Positions 27,302 through 35,639 of a stretch of DNA of 52,716 nt are shown here, one piece after another. Numbering within the stretch: position 1 is the stretch's first letter; each line of letters begins with the position of its first letter. The DNA is from Vreelandella stevensii S18214 (GTDB lineage: Bacteria; Pseudomonadota; Gammaproteobacteria; Pseudomonadales; Halomonadaceae). A model generated the notes under the pieces. The model did not search any database and was not told the DNA's origin. It saw only the letters and a list, made by a program, of their open reading frames with translations. The stretch is from assembly GCF_000275725.1 (NCBI RefSeq), contig NZ_AJTS01000037.1, positions 1 through 52,716 of the forward strand, read 5' to 3'. The position numbers and the translations under genes were made by a program.

Positions 27302-27971
27302 ATCGAGTAGGAGGGGGAGTCGCCTCCCCCGTCCTCTCACACCACCGGGCAAACGGATCCGTACCACGGCGGTTCCTGCCCCCCATTATCGGGCTGAGCT
27401 TCGTTCCGCTGAATTCGCTCGCCTGTGTGCTCTGAGCGCTTCGACAGTCTTTGGGCTTCCGGCCCGCCATACAGTTATCGAGAGCCCTCCGGGGAGGCTT
27501 CTGCTCGTACACATCAGAGAGTGGTCAACTATCCACTCGTGACAGGTTCAGCCCTTCAGCTCTTGGTTAGAGAGCCTAATATGGCCTCTGCTGACTCCTG
27601 TTCGCCCATCCCGACACCTCACGGTGTCGGTAGCCAGTGGCAGGCGAACAGGCCTCCCAGGGTAAGACGCGCGACCTTCCTCCCATCTACCCGCCGCATC
27701 TACTTCCACATCTTCTGGATAGCTATTGGGCTTCGAGTTTCATGGCCCTCTCGCCCAGATGTGGCTGCCTCATATGCGGTTCCTGTTCGTCGGGCCAGGA
27801 GTTTGCCTACAGCTTCCTTCAGATTCCGCCTCACGACGAACACCCTTGCTGTTCAGCTAACGGTTCCCGCTATCAGGGTCCGTAGGGGACTTTCACCCCC
27901 AAGTCATCCGGCCAACCACCACGGCGGACCGGATAGCGCCTAATTGGCGCTGCGCGCCATGCCTGGCGCAC
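27302..27971 (-). ncRNA. Group II intron (class C-like, ORF-less), upstream copy
   Basis: Same length (670 nt), same ends (GTGCGCC at 27971, CTCGAT at 27302) and nearly the same sequence as the copy at 26632-27301, with scattered substitutions. The 5' exon is a terminator hairpin followed by a T-run and CATG, the target type of class C introns, which insert behind intrinsic terminators. Because its 3' end abuts the 5' end of the other copy, one intron probably inserted at the boundary of the other. Both are oriented with the dctM transcript, so they lie in its terminated tail and should do little harm. Confidence 0.85.
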
Positions 27972-27975
27972 CATG

Positions 27976-28001
27976 AAAAAAGAGAGGCCGAGGCCTCTCT
28001 T
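27976..28001 (-). terminator. Terminator of the TRAP operon and intron target
   Basis: 10-bp perfect stem AAGAGAGGCC (27980-27989) and GGCCTCTCTT (27992-28001), GA loop; on the minus strand a T-run follows (27981-27976). It lies 21 bases after the dctM stop and forms the 5' exon of the tandem introns. Confidence 0.92.
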
Positions 28002-28022
28002 CCTTTATTGCCATCAAAACCA

Positions 28023-29336
28023 TTAGCGCACCATGCCGGGCAGCCACGTCGCAAGACTCGGGAAGATGATCAGCACTACCACCAGCAGCATTGAGCAGAC
28101 GATGTACGGAATCGCCGCGGAGTAGATTTCACGCATGGTGGTACCAGGCGGCGCAACCCCCTTCATGACAAACAGCAAAAGCCCCAAGGGCGGTGTCGAA
28201 AAGCTGATCTCGAGTGCCAGCAGCACCACCACACCAAACCACACCAGGTCGAACCCCAGCGCCTGGGCCAGCGGGAAGAAGATTGGCACGGTCAGCATCA
28301 TGATCGAAATCTGCTCCATGAAGGTGCCCAGCACCAAAAGCACCGCGAACATGGCTAACAGCATCAGAATCGGCGAGAGATCAAAACTGGTGGCCCACTG
28401 GATCAGCCCGCCCGAGGCACCAGAAAAGCCCAGCAGCTGGCTGAAGGTCGCCGAGCCAAACACGATCAGATAGGCCATGAGCGTGACCTTGAGCGCACCT
28501 GACACCGAAAGCTTGAACGCCTCCCAGGTCATGCAGCGGAAGATGAAAGCCAGGATGATCACCCCCAGGGCCCCAAAGGCAGCCGCCTCGGAAGGCGTAG
28601 CAAAGCCCATCAACATCATGCCCACGATGATAATCATGACGCTCAGCATGGGCAGGATATCGGTCACGATCAGCTTGAGCTTGGCCCTCAACGGCACGGG
28701 CTCCAGCTCATAGGCAGGCGCTGACTGCGGATCCAGCCGGGTCTGGATGAAGATGGTCACGATATAAAAACCCGCCAACGTCAGGCCAGGCAGAATACCG
28801 GCAATCAGCAGTGCGCCAATATCCACTTTTGCCAGCGTCGCCAGCAGCACCGCCAGTGCTGACGGAGGAATGATGATCGCCAGACCGCCGGTTCCCAGAA
28901 TGGGGCCAATGGCCATCTTCTTCTTGTAGCCTCGGCGTTCCATCTCGGGCACCAGCAACGACCCCATCAATGCCGTAGAGCCCATGGAAGAGCCACTTAA
29001 CGTGGAGAAAGCCGTGCCACCTACCACGGTGACGTAGGACAAGCGCCCCGGCACCTTGCCCAGCAGCTGATCGACCGCGTTGAACATTTTCATGCCCAGC
29101 CCGGTGCGAAAGAAGAGTTCACCCATCAGCAGAAACAGCGGGATGGGCACCAGATTGAAGCTTGAGAGCGCGCCAAAGCCATTGTTCAGCATCTGCATGA
29201 TGCCTGCCTGCCCGCCCATGAAGTGCCAGGCCCCAATCACGTTGGCTGCCAGGAAGGCCAGCGCAATCGGCGTACCGATCGCCATGAAGATGAGGATCAG
29301 TGACAGTAGAAAAGCGAGCGCAAAGTACCATTCCAT
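28023..29336 (-). CDS. dctM: TRAP transporter large permease (DctM)
   Basis: Inner-membrane protein of 437 residues with about 12 hydrophobic segments, the transport subunit of a tripartite ATP-independent periplasmic importer driven by sodium. Typical elements: GTPIALAFLAANVIG, NLVPIPLFLLMGELFFRTG, GGTAFSTLSGSSMGSTALMGSLLVPEM, GPILGTGGLAIIIPPS and the C-terminal FSTPPLGLLLFVMKGVAPPGTT. The start overlaps the dctQ stop (TAATG). It is the last gene of the unit leuC-leuD-dctP-dctQ-dctM, so the carried solute is probably the substrate of the neighbouring catabolic enzymes. Confidence 0.95.
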   Translation of the reverse strand: MEWYFALAFLLSLILIFMAIGTPIALAFLAANVIGAWHFMGGQAGIMQMLNNGFGALSSFNLVPIPLFLLMGELFFRTGLGMKMFNAVDQLLGKVPGRLSYVTVVGGTAFSTLSGSSMGSTALMGSLLVPEMERRGYKKKMAIGPILGTGGLAIIIPPSALAVLLATLAKVDIGALLIAGILPGLTLAGFYIVTIFIQTRLDPQSAPAYELEPVPLRAKLKLIVTDILPMLSVMIIIVGMMLMGFATPSEAAAFGALGVIILAFIFRCMTWEAFKLSVSGALKVTLMAYLIVFGSATFSQLLGFSGASGGLIQWATSFDLSPILMLLAMFAVLLVLGTFMEQISIMMLTVPIFFPLAQALGFDLVWFGVVVLLALEISFSTPPLGLLLFVMKGVAPPGTTMREIYSAAIPYIVCSMLLVVVLIIFPSLATWLPGMVR

Positions 29337-29842
29337 TATTCTTTAATCCCCGCTTCGCCGCTGTGAAGGAGTTCATGGCCCACCACAAAGCGAGCAAACT
29401 CGATGGCCATCAGCGTAAAGCTGATGGGAAATACGATGGTCAGTAGCCATTTGGGAACGAAGAACGCGCGTACGTCATAGTCGCTGCGTTCGATATTCAG
29501 CATCACCAGATCCAGCCCTTTCCACGCCAACACGGCACACACCACCACACACAGCAGCGAGACACCCCGGCTGAGGATGTTCAGCGCGGGCAGCGGCAGG
29601 ATGGAGGTCAGTAGCTCAATGTGTACATGCCCTTTCTGTCGCACCAGCCAGGGCGCGCCCAGCAGGGTGAGATAGAACATGGCGTACTCGGTGGAGAGAA
29701 AGAACCACGCCGAAGGTTGCAGACCCAAATTACGAATCACGACCGAGAGCACCACGGCCACCATCAGCCATACCAGCATGATGGCTGCCAGCAGGGCCAT
29801 GCCGTTGAGCAGCAGCAAATAGCCACGTTGTGCGTAACGCAT
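29336..29842 (-). CDS. dctQ: TRAP transporter small permease (DctQ)
   Basis: A 168-residue membrane protein with four helices (LLLLNGMALLAAIMLVWLMVAVVLSVV first), including the family's APWLVRQKGHVHIELL motif. It forms the membrane complex with DctM. Start ATG 29842 after AGGACTTCCT; the stop shares one base with the dctM start, which couples their synthesis. Confidence 0.93.
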   Translation of the reverse strand: MRYAQRGYLLLLNGMALLAAIMLVWLMVAVVLSVVIRNLGLQPSAWFFLSTEYAMFYLTLLGAPWLVRQKGHVHIELLTSILPLPALNILSRGVSLLCVVVCAVLAWKGLDLVMLNIERSDYDVRAFFVPKWLLTIVFPISFTLMAIEFARFVVGHELLHSGEAGIKE

Positions 29843-29915
29843 AGGAAGTCCTGGAAGTCGCCTGGAAACCGGCAGGCGCTACCCATGAGGGGCAGCGCCC
29901 ACCGGGGTTGCTTGC

Positions 29916-30914
29916 TTATAAGTCGTTGAACTTCTCAAGCAGCGTGTCGTAGTGCTCCAGCCCCATGGGGTGGCGCTCCATTTGACGACGCATGCGCTCC
30001 CAGGTGGCCTCACGGGCGGCTTCGGCATAACGTTCGCCCACCTCCCCCTCCAGAGTGATCACCTGCATGCCATCGGCCTCCAGTGCGGCCTGCTGCTCTT
30101 CGGCAAGGGCTGATAGCTTCTCGGCGCTGTCACGCTCGTGCTCGATGGCCACTTCCTGAAGGATTTCCTGGGCCTCGGGGCTGAGCTGATTCCACTTGTC
30201 GAGGTTGACGATCACGCCCATGTCCGTGGAAAAGAACGCGGGATCTACCCGGTAGTTGAGGAAGCGATCCCAGTTGAGATCCTTCAGGCCAATTTGCGTC
30301 CAGCCGGTGGCATTGACCACGCTACGCTCGAGGGCCGCGTAAACATCGGTGGTCGGCAAGCTGATGGGCTGGGCGCCCAGATAGTCCTGGAAGAACGCAT
30401 CATAGACCGGGTTGCTGCGCAGGCGCAGCCCCGAGACACTGAGGTTGCCCTCTGCATCGATGGTAGGCTCGTTGATGGTGTAGAGGTTGTAGCTCACGCC
30501 ACTATCGAACCAGCCCAGATAATAGGTGCCCATCTTCGCTTGATGGATCTCGTTGAGCAGATCGATACCGCCATTGTCACGGGCAAAGATAGCGTTGGTA
30601 TTGGACGCCACCATGGCATCACGCTCAGGCACCGTGCCCGCATAGAAGCTGGCGGCGGTGTAGGCCATGTCCACCACGCCGTTGCGCACCGCGTCGGGTT
30701 GCTCGGAAAGACCGATGACCTCAGGGCCGCCGCGCACGTTGATCTGCACCACGCCCTCACCGCGCTCGTTGACCTTGTCGACGAACTCCAGAAAGCTCTG
30801 GGTGTAGATCAGCGAAGGAGGAAAAGCATGGACGGCGGTGATTTGATCCACCGCCAAGGCATGGGTAGACGCCAGCGCCGTGAGCATGCCCAACGTAAGG
30901 GTTACTTTTTTCAT
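29916..30914 (-). CDS. dctP: TRAP transporter substrate-binding protein (DctP)
   Basis: Periplasmic solute-binding protein of 332 residues with a cleavable signal peptide (MKKVTLTLGMLTALASTHALA). DctP features include a binding region around GLRLRSNPVYDAFF, whose Arg usually pairs with the carboxylate of the ligand, followed by PTTDVYAALERSVVNATGW. Most DctP ligands are organic acids, which fits an importer for a carboxylate or half-amide in this cluster. Start ATG 30914 chosen because it opens the signal peptide; an upstream Met five codons earlier is possible. Confidence 0.93.
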   Translation of the reverse strand: MKKVTLTLGMLTALASTHALAVDQITAVHAFPPSLIYTQSFLEFVDKVNERGEGVVQINVRGGPEVIGLSEQPDAVRNGVVDMAYTAASFYAGTVPERDAMVASNTNAIFARDNGGIDLLNEIHQAKMGTYYLGWFDSGVSYNLYTINEPTIDAEGNLSVSGLRLRSNPVYDAFFQDYLGAQPISLPTTDVYAALERSVVNATGWTQIGLKDLNWDRFLNYRVDPAFFSTDMGVIVNLDKWNQLSPEAQEILQEVAIEHERDSAEKLSALAEEQQAALEADGMQVITLEGEVGERYAEAAREATWERMRRQMERHPMGLEHYDTLLEKFNDL

Positions 30915-31064
30915 GTGTATCTCCTGCACAAGGTGATCTTTTGTAGCGGTTATTGTGTTGATCTACTGCCTAAAACCATTGTTGCAAGCGTGCGTCGTGT
31001 TGTTATCGGTCCGTCATGTACGGCGCGGGGTGGCTGCTCTGACGGCCGCCTGGCCCGGGCCGCT

Positions 31065-31703
31065 TTATCCTTTGCTGATGATCGCGGCACTGGGCGGCAC
31101 GGGCGCCACCCATGGAAACTGCTGTTCGTAGTGCGCGGCGAAAGTATCGATCTCTTCAAGATGCTGCCGGGTCATATCGATATCGTCCCAACCGTTCAGC
31201 AGCTTGGTGCGCCACACGGCCGAGACGCTAAAGGATACGCACAGCTCGCCGACGCGAATATGCTGCGCTTCCAGGTCCACCACGATAGGCGCAGGGGCCT
31301 CGGCCAGCGCCTGCAGCAGCTGTTCTGCGGCCTCCTCCGTCACCACGGCGGGCAGCAAGCCATTGTTGACGGCGTTGGAGGCGAAGATATCGCCAAAGCT
31401 CGGCGCCACGACGCAGCGAAAGCCATCGTCCACCAGCGCATAGACAGCCGCCTCGCGGGAAGAGCCAGCGCCAAAGTTGCGTCTACTGACCATGACTTCC
31501 GCCTGGCTCGCCATGGGATGATTGAGCATGACGTTCGGCACCCGCTGGCCCTGTTCGTCATGGCGCACGTCATGCAGCAGAAACTGCCCGTACCCCACGC
31601 TGCGTGGCTCCTTCATGAAGCGGGCAGGAATCAGCTGGTCGGTATCGACGTTCGCGGCGGGTAACGCCACCCCCAGAGTGTCCAGGATGGTGATGGGTTT
31701 CAT
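31065..31703 (-). CDS. LeuD-family hydro-lyase small subunit (3-isopropylmalate dehydratase-like)
   Basis: A 212-residue swivelling domain of the aconitase superfamily, partner of the LeuC-like protein upstream (4-base overlap). ANVDTDQLIPARFMK and APSFGDIFASNAVNNGLLP are family signatures. In the substrate loop the usual NFGCGSSREHAPWAL of leucine-pathway LeuD reads NFGAGSSREAAVYAL, so residues that contact the isopropyl-bearing substrate differ. With no leuA or leuB nearby and a TRAP importer downstream, a catabolic hydration such as of maleate, citraconate or dimethylmaleate is more likely than leucine synthesis. The exact substrate cannot be read from sequence. Confidence 0.88.
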   Translation of the reverse strand: MKPITILDTLGVALPAANVDTDQLIPARFMKEPRSVGYGQFLLHDVRHDEQGQRVPNVMLNHPMASQAEVMVSRRNFGAGSSREAAVYALVDDGFRCVVAPSFGDIFASNAVNNGLLPAVVTEEAAEQLLQALAEAPAPIVVDLEAQHIRVGELCVSFSVSAVWRTKLLNGWDDIDMTRQHLEEIDTFAAHYEQQFPWVAPVPPSAAIISKG

Positions 31704-33133
31704 GACGGCTCTCCCGAGGCGCGGGGTGAGGAGGAAGCGAGCTGGCGCACGTCAGTCAGCCGCCCGTTGATGGCCGCAGCGGCCACCATGGCGGGCGACA
31801 TCAAATGCGTACGCGCTCCCGGGCCTTGGCGCCCTTTGAAGTTACGGTTGGTGGTGGACGCACAGCGCTCGCCGCTGGCCACCAGGTCCCCGTTCATGCC
31901 CACACACATGGAACAGCCGGAGTGGCGCCACTCCAGTCCTGCGGCCTTGAAAACACGGTCAAGCCCCTCGGCTTCGGCCTGGGCTTTTACCAGGGTCGAG
32001 CCCGGAGACACCATGCCCGGCACGCGGCTTTCATGGCCTGCCAGCACGGCGGCGGCGGCACGCAAGTCTTCGATCCGGGCATTGGTGCAGGAACCGATGA
32101 AGACACGGTCGATGGTGATGTCGGTGAGCTTTTGCCCTGCCGTCAATCCCATGTAGGCCAGGCTCTCCCGGGCCTGGCGCGCTTTGGCGGGGTCATCCAA
32201 TTGCGCAGGATCGGGCACGTGCTGATCAATGGGCAGCGCTTCTTCAGGCGAGACGCCCCAGGTCACCGTGGGGGCGATTTCGTCGGCATTCAGCACCACT
32301 TCCAGATCGAACTCCGCATCAGGGTCGCTGCATAGCGTCGCCCAGTGCGCACAGGCCTGCTCGAAAGCCATGCCCTTCGGGCACCAGGGGCGTCCACGCA
32401 GGTAGTCGAACGTCGTTTGATCCGGGGCGATCATGCCGCAGCGCCCGCCACCTTCGATGGAGAGGTTGCATAGCGTCAGCCGCGCTTCCATGGAGAGCGC
32501 CCGAATCGCCTCGCCCGCATACTCGATGGCATAGCCGCGAGCACCGTCGGCCCCCAGCTTGGCAATCCAGGTCAGGGCGATATCCTTGGCGGTGATACCT
32601 GCCGCCAGTTGGCCATCCACCGTAATACGCATCACTTTGGGCTTGCTCTGCCACAGGGTTTGGGTGGCCAGCACATGGGCCACTTCTGACGCGCCAATCC
32701 CGAAAGCAATACTGCCGAACGCCCCGTGGGTGGCGGTATGGCTGTCGCCGCACACCATCACCATACCGGGCTGAGTAAGCCCCTGCTCGGGGCCCAAAAC
32801 ATGCACGATCCCCTGGCGAGGGTCCTCCAGGCCAAACAGCGCCACCCCGTGCTGTTGCGTGTTATGGCTGAGCTGCTCAATCATCGAGCGCACCTTGGCG
32901 TCTGCCACCTCGGCAAGGTCGCGTGCCTGAGTGGGCACATAGTGGTCGGCAATGCCAAAGGTCAGGTCTGGCCGGGCGACAGGCAGCTGCCTTTCACTCA
33001 ACTTGTTGAAGGCGTGGAACGACCCTTCATGGACAAAGTGACGATCTACCCACAGCAGGCTTTGGCCGCTTTCGCTGCGATGCACTTCGTGGGTTTGCCA
33101 TACCTTGTCGAATAGCGTCTTGGGGGAACTCAT
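31700..33133 (-). CDS. LeuC-family hydro-lyase large subunit (3-isopropylmalate dehydratase-like)
   Basis: A 477-residue aconitase-fold subunit. The three cysteines for the [4Fe-4S] cluster are present, one in FIGSCTNAR and two in HSGCSMCVGMN; GDSHTATHGAFG and FGIADHYVPT are also standard. It would act with the LeuD-like subunit to add or remove water from a dicarboxylate. Start ATG 33133 (GTG 33142 is three codons earlier). An 18-bp palindrome sits 111 bp upstream, matching one in front of the divergent operon, so both are probably controlled by the GntR protein next door. Known relatives used in catabolism include maleate hydratase and dimethylmaleate hydratase. Confidence 0.9.
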   Translation of the reverse strand: MSSPKTLFDKVWQTHEVHRSESGQSLLWVDRHFVHEGSFHAFNKLSERQLPVARPDLTFGIADHYVPTQARDLAEVADAKVRSMIEQLSHNTQQHGVALFGLEDPRQGIVHVLGPEQGLTQPGMVMVCGDSHTATHGAFGSIAFGIGASEVAHVLATQTLWQSKPKVMRITVDGQLAAGITAKDIALTWIAKLGADGARGYAIEYAGEAIRALSMEARLTLCNLSIEGGGRCGMIAPDQTTFDYLRGRPWCPKGMAFEQACAHWATLCSDPDAEFDLEVVLNADEIAPTVTWGVSPEEALPIDQHVPDPAQLDDPAKARQARESLAYMGLTAGQKLTDITIDRVFIGSCTNARIEDLRAAAAVLAGHESRVPGMVSPGSTLVKAQAEAEGLDRVFKAAGLEWRHSGCSMCVGMNGDLVASGERCASTTNRNFKGRQGPGARTHLMSPAMVAAAAINGRLTDVRQLASSSPRASGEPS

Positions 33134-33243
33134 TGTCGTCACTCGCTGCCTCAGTGCGCCTTGCCAGGCTTGTCATTGTTACCCCAATACAACTAGCGCA
33201 GTTATCCAGCACAGGTCAAATGTATTTTTTGAAATTTTAAATC

Positions 33244-33261
33244 TGTATTAAATTTAATACA
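33244..33261. promoter_or_regulatory. GntR operator candidate, leuC-like promoter
   Basis: Perfect 18-bp palindrome TGTATTAAATTTAATACA in the AT-rich 153-bp space between the leuC-like start and the GntR stop. An almost identical site is at 34165-34182. Confidence 0.75.
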
Positions 33262-33286
33262 TTAAAAGCAGAGCAAAAATGCCCAC

Positions 33287-34090
33287 TTACCCCTCGCCCT
33301 GGGTGGGTCCACCGCCCACACGGGGCTCCCAGTACCGCGCATCACCATCGCCGTTGCGCTCCAGATCGATCTGAAAACGATAGCGGTCGGGCCGATACAG
33401 CGCCTCCAGATGCTCCACTCCCCGCCCTTGCTCATCGAATACCACGCGGGTCAGGGAGATCAGCGGCGAGCCCACGGTGACATCCAGCGCCTGGGCCACG
33501 TCATGGCTCGCCAGGGTGGCCGAAATGGATTGCGACGCGTGGTCCACCTTCACGCCGCTGCGCTCCAGCAGCACGAACAGCGGTGTATTGGCCAGATCCA
33601 TCTCGTTGTAGTGCAGCGCGATGGCCTCCGGCACATGGGTAATCAGATGCGAAAACGGCTTGCCATCGACCATCCGCACCCGCACCGAACGCTGCACCTT
33701 GCCGCCTCTGGCCATGCCCAGCCGCTCGCGAATCATCTCCGGGGGCGGAATGTAGGCAAACTCCAGCAGGCGCACCTGGGACGCCTGGCTCATCTTGACC
33801 ATGTTGGGCATCAGGTTGGAGACGCTGGCCGTCATCACCGTGGCATCCAGCGGCTGCTCCAGCACCACGGTTCCCACCCCCGCCCTGCGATCGACCAGCC
33901 CGGCAGACTGCAGCGCCTCCATGGCGCGCCGAACGGTCACGCGGGAAACGCCGTGCTGCTCGGCCAGCTTGTTTTCGCCCGGCAGCTTGCTGTCGGCGGG
34001 CAGCCTGCCGCTGAGAATGGCATCTTTCAGCAACAGGTATATCCGGTGCGATTTGGTCCCACCCACCGCCGAGGACTGTGCATCACTCAT
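33287..34090 (-). CDS. GntR/HutC-family regulator with UTRA domain
   Basis: A 267-residue regulator. N-terminal GntR winged helix: IYLLLKDAILSGRLPADSKLPGENKLAEQHGVSRVTVRRAMEAL, then VDRRAGVGTVV; the C-terminal half (from about residue 95) has UTRA features such as HLITHVPEAIA and FVLLERSGVKVDHASQSI, the part that binds the small inducer. Start ATG 34090 after GAGGGGCGTGA. It lies between the two arms of the catabolic cluster, and near-identical palindromes precede its own and the divergent operon and the leuC-like gene. Most likely a repressor released by the pathway substrate or an intermediate. Confidence 0.92.
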   Translation of the reverse strand: MSDAQSSAVGGTKSHRIYLLLKDAILSGRLPADSKLPGENKLAEQHGVSRVTVRRAMEALQSAGLVDRRAGVGTVVLEQPLDATVMTASVSNLMPNMVKMSQASQVRLLEFAYIPPPEMIRERLGMARGGKVQRSVRVRMVDGKPFSHLITHVPEAIALHYNEMDLANTPLFVLLERSGVKVDHASQSISATLASHDVAQALDVTVGSPLISLTRVVFDEQGRGVEHLEALYRPDRYRFQIDLERNGDGDARYWEPRVGGGPTQGEG

Positions 34091-34164
34091 TCACGCCCCT
34101 CCAGGGTATGCTTCAAAAAATATTCACATCGGGCTTGACGCGAGAACAACAATAGACATAAAAA

Positions 34165-34182
34165 TGTATTAAATATAATACA
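34165..34182. promoter_or_regulatory. GntR operator candidate, divergent catabolic operon promoter
   Basis: TGTATTAAATATAATACA, palindromic except one central pair, in the 147-bp region between the GntR start and the NTF2-fold gene. It differs by one base from the palindrome at 33244-33261. Confidence 0.75.
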
Positions 34183-34237
34183 TATAAAACACCGTATCAG
34201 CATACCGCATTTGCCATATCAACAAGAGTAATGCGCC

Positions 34238-34657
34238 GTGAAGAATACGCAATGCCTCGATGTTCACCCCCATGACGTGCAGCAGGTGCTGACGTTTCTG
34301 GACGCCATGGAAGCACGCGATCTACCGCTTGCCCAGCGCTGTCTGGCCGAGCATGTCGTCATGCAGTTCCCGGGGGCGCCCGCCATGCATCATCTCGACG
34401 ACGTGGTGGCGTGGGCCCGACACCGTTATCGCCGCGTCAGTAAAACCTTTCATGCCGTGAACCACTGTTTGACACCTCGCCAGAGCATCGTCGTGTGCCA
34501 CGGCGAGCTGGCCGTCGAGTGGTTGGACGGCAGCACCAGCGCCAGCGTGCGCTTCATTGACCGCTTCGAATTAACCGATGGACTGATTACCCGCCAGGAT
34601 GTCTGGAATGACCTGGCGCTGGCGCAACCCGCCCCCCACATGACGAGACCGCTATGA
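34238..34657 (+). CDS. NTF2/SnoaL-like fold protein
   Basis: A 139-residue protein with the cone-shaped NTF2-like pattern: helix VLTFLDAMEARDLPLAQRCLAEHVVMQFPG and C-terminal sheet strands FIDRFELTDGLITRQDVWND. Such proteins are often small isomerases, dehydratases or binding proteins; no catalytic dyad can be named here. Start GTG 34238, the first start with upstream AAGAG; no in-frame ATG is available nearby. The stop overlaps the lyase start by 4 bases, so it is the first gene of the operon. Confidence 0.7.
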   Translation: MKNTQCLDVHPHDVQQVLTFLDAMEARDLPLAQRCLAEHVVMQFPGAPAMHHLDDVVAWARHRYRRVSKTFHAVNHCLTPRQSIVVCHGELAVEWLDGSTSASVRFIDRFELTDGLITRQDVWNDLALAQPAPHMTRPL

Positions 34658-35571
34658 CACGCCAACACAATGTTTCCCATCAGGCTTCCTCTCCCCTGGC
34701 GCACCAGCCAGCCCAACTGAAGCAGCACTTGAACGACAGCAGGATCGTCGTGGCCCCCGGCGTCTTCGATGCCCTCGGCGCATCGCTTGCCGAGCAAGCA
34801 GGCTTCGACACCGTCTACCTGTCGGGTGCCAGCCTGGCCTACACCCAGTTGGGCCGCCCGGACATTGGCCTGCTCAGTATTACCGAAATTTGCACCGCCA
34901 TGTCGCACATTCGCGAGCGCACGCAGCTTTCGGTGGTGGTGGACTGCGATACCGGCTTCGGCAACGCCATGAACGTCATGCGCAGCGTACGTTTGCTGGA
35001 GCGCGCAGGTGCCAATGCCATTCAGCTGGAAGACCAGACCTATCCTAAACGCTGCGGCCACCTGCGTGGCAAAACGCTGGTCTCCAAAGGTGAAATGGTC
35101 GGCAAATTGCATGCCGCATTGGACGCTCGGGAAAGCGACAGTACGCTGATCATCGGCCGTACCGACGCACTGGGTGTCGAAGGCACCGACAGCGCCATCG
35201 AGCGCGCCCAGGCCTACCATGAAGCGGGCGTCGACATGCTGTTCATCGAAGGCATTCGCAGCGACGAAGATATCGGCAAGATCATGGCACAGTTCAAAGG
35301 CAAGGTGCCCATCATGGCCAACATGGTGGAAGGCGGCGACACCCCGCTGAAAAATGCCAAAGCCCTGGAAGCACTGGGCTTTTCGATGGTGATTTTCCCA
35401 GGTGCGCTGGTCCGGGCCATCACCCACATGGCCAGCCGCTTTTTTGCCACGCTGAAAGAGGATGGCACCACCGATGCGTTCCGCGACCAGATGCTCGATT
35501 TCAAACAGCTCAACGACTACCTGGGCACCCAGGCGATGCTCGAGCTGGGCGAACAGTACGACAATCGCTAG
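34654..35571 (+). CDS. Isocitrate lyase/PEP mutase-superfamily lyase (methylisocitrate or dimethylmalate lyase type)
   Basis: A 305-residue TIM-barrel lyase. The catalytic cysteine loop KRCGH (Cys134) marks true C-C lyases of this family rather than PEP mutases; the metal region VDCDTGFGN (about 96-104) and LEDQ (Glu126) are intact. Relatives cleave 2-methylisocitrate, 2,3-dimethylmalate or similar hydroxyacids into pyruvate plus a carboxylic acid. A dimethylmaleate hydratase of LeuCD type and a lyase of this family are consecutive enzymes in the nicotinate fermentation of Eubacterium barkeri, and here too a LeuCD pair is encoded in the same cluster. Start overlaps the NTF2-like stop (ATGA). 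Confidence 0.88.
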   Translation: MTRQHNVSHQASSPLAHQPAQLKQHLNDSRIVVAPGVFDALGASLAEQAGFDTVYLSGASLAYTQLGRPDIGLLSITEICTAMSHIRERTQLSVVVDCDTGFGNAMNVMRSVRLLERAGANAIQLEDQTYPKRCGHLRGKTLVSKGEMVGKLHAALDARESDSTLIIGRTDALGVEGTDSAIERAQAYHEAGVDMLFIEGIRSDEDIGKIMAQFKGKVPIMANMVEGGDTPLKNAKALEALGFSMVIFPGALVRAITHMASRFFATLKEDGTTDAFRDQMLDFKQLNDYLGTQAMLELGEQYDNR

Positions 35572-35639
35572 CGCTCGTTCATCGGTACGTTGCGATTAGT
35601 GACCCGTGCCGCCAACCAATAACGACTCAGGAGACGATA

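Noticed and set aside
26755-27943. Open frames inside the repeat block (97 and 172 codons) as paralogous genes
   Set aside because: They lie within the two group II intron copies, opposite to the intron strand, with no protein features.
30138-31664. 508-codon plus-strand frame
   Set aside because: Runs across dctP, an intergenic gap and the leuD-like gene; composition typical of an antisense shadow.
31065-33133. Leucine biosynthesis operon
   Set aside because: No leuA or leuB, the LeuD substrate loop is altered, and the pair is co-directional with a TRAP importer inside a catabolic cluster.
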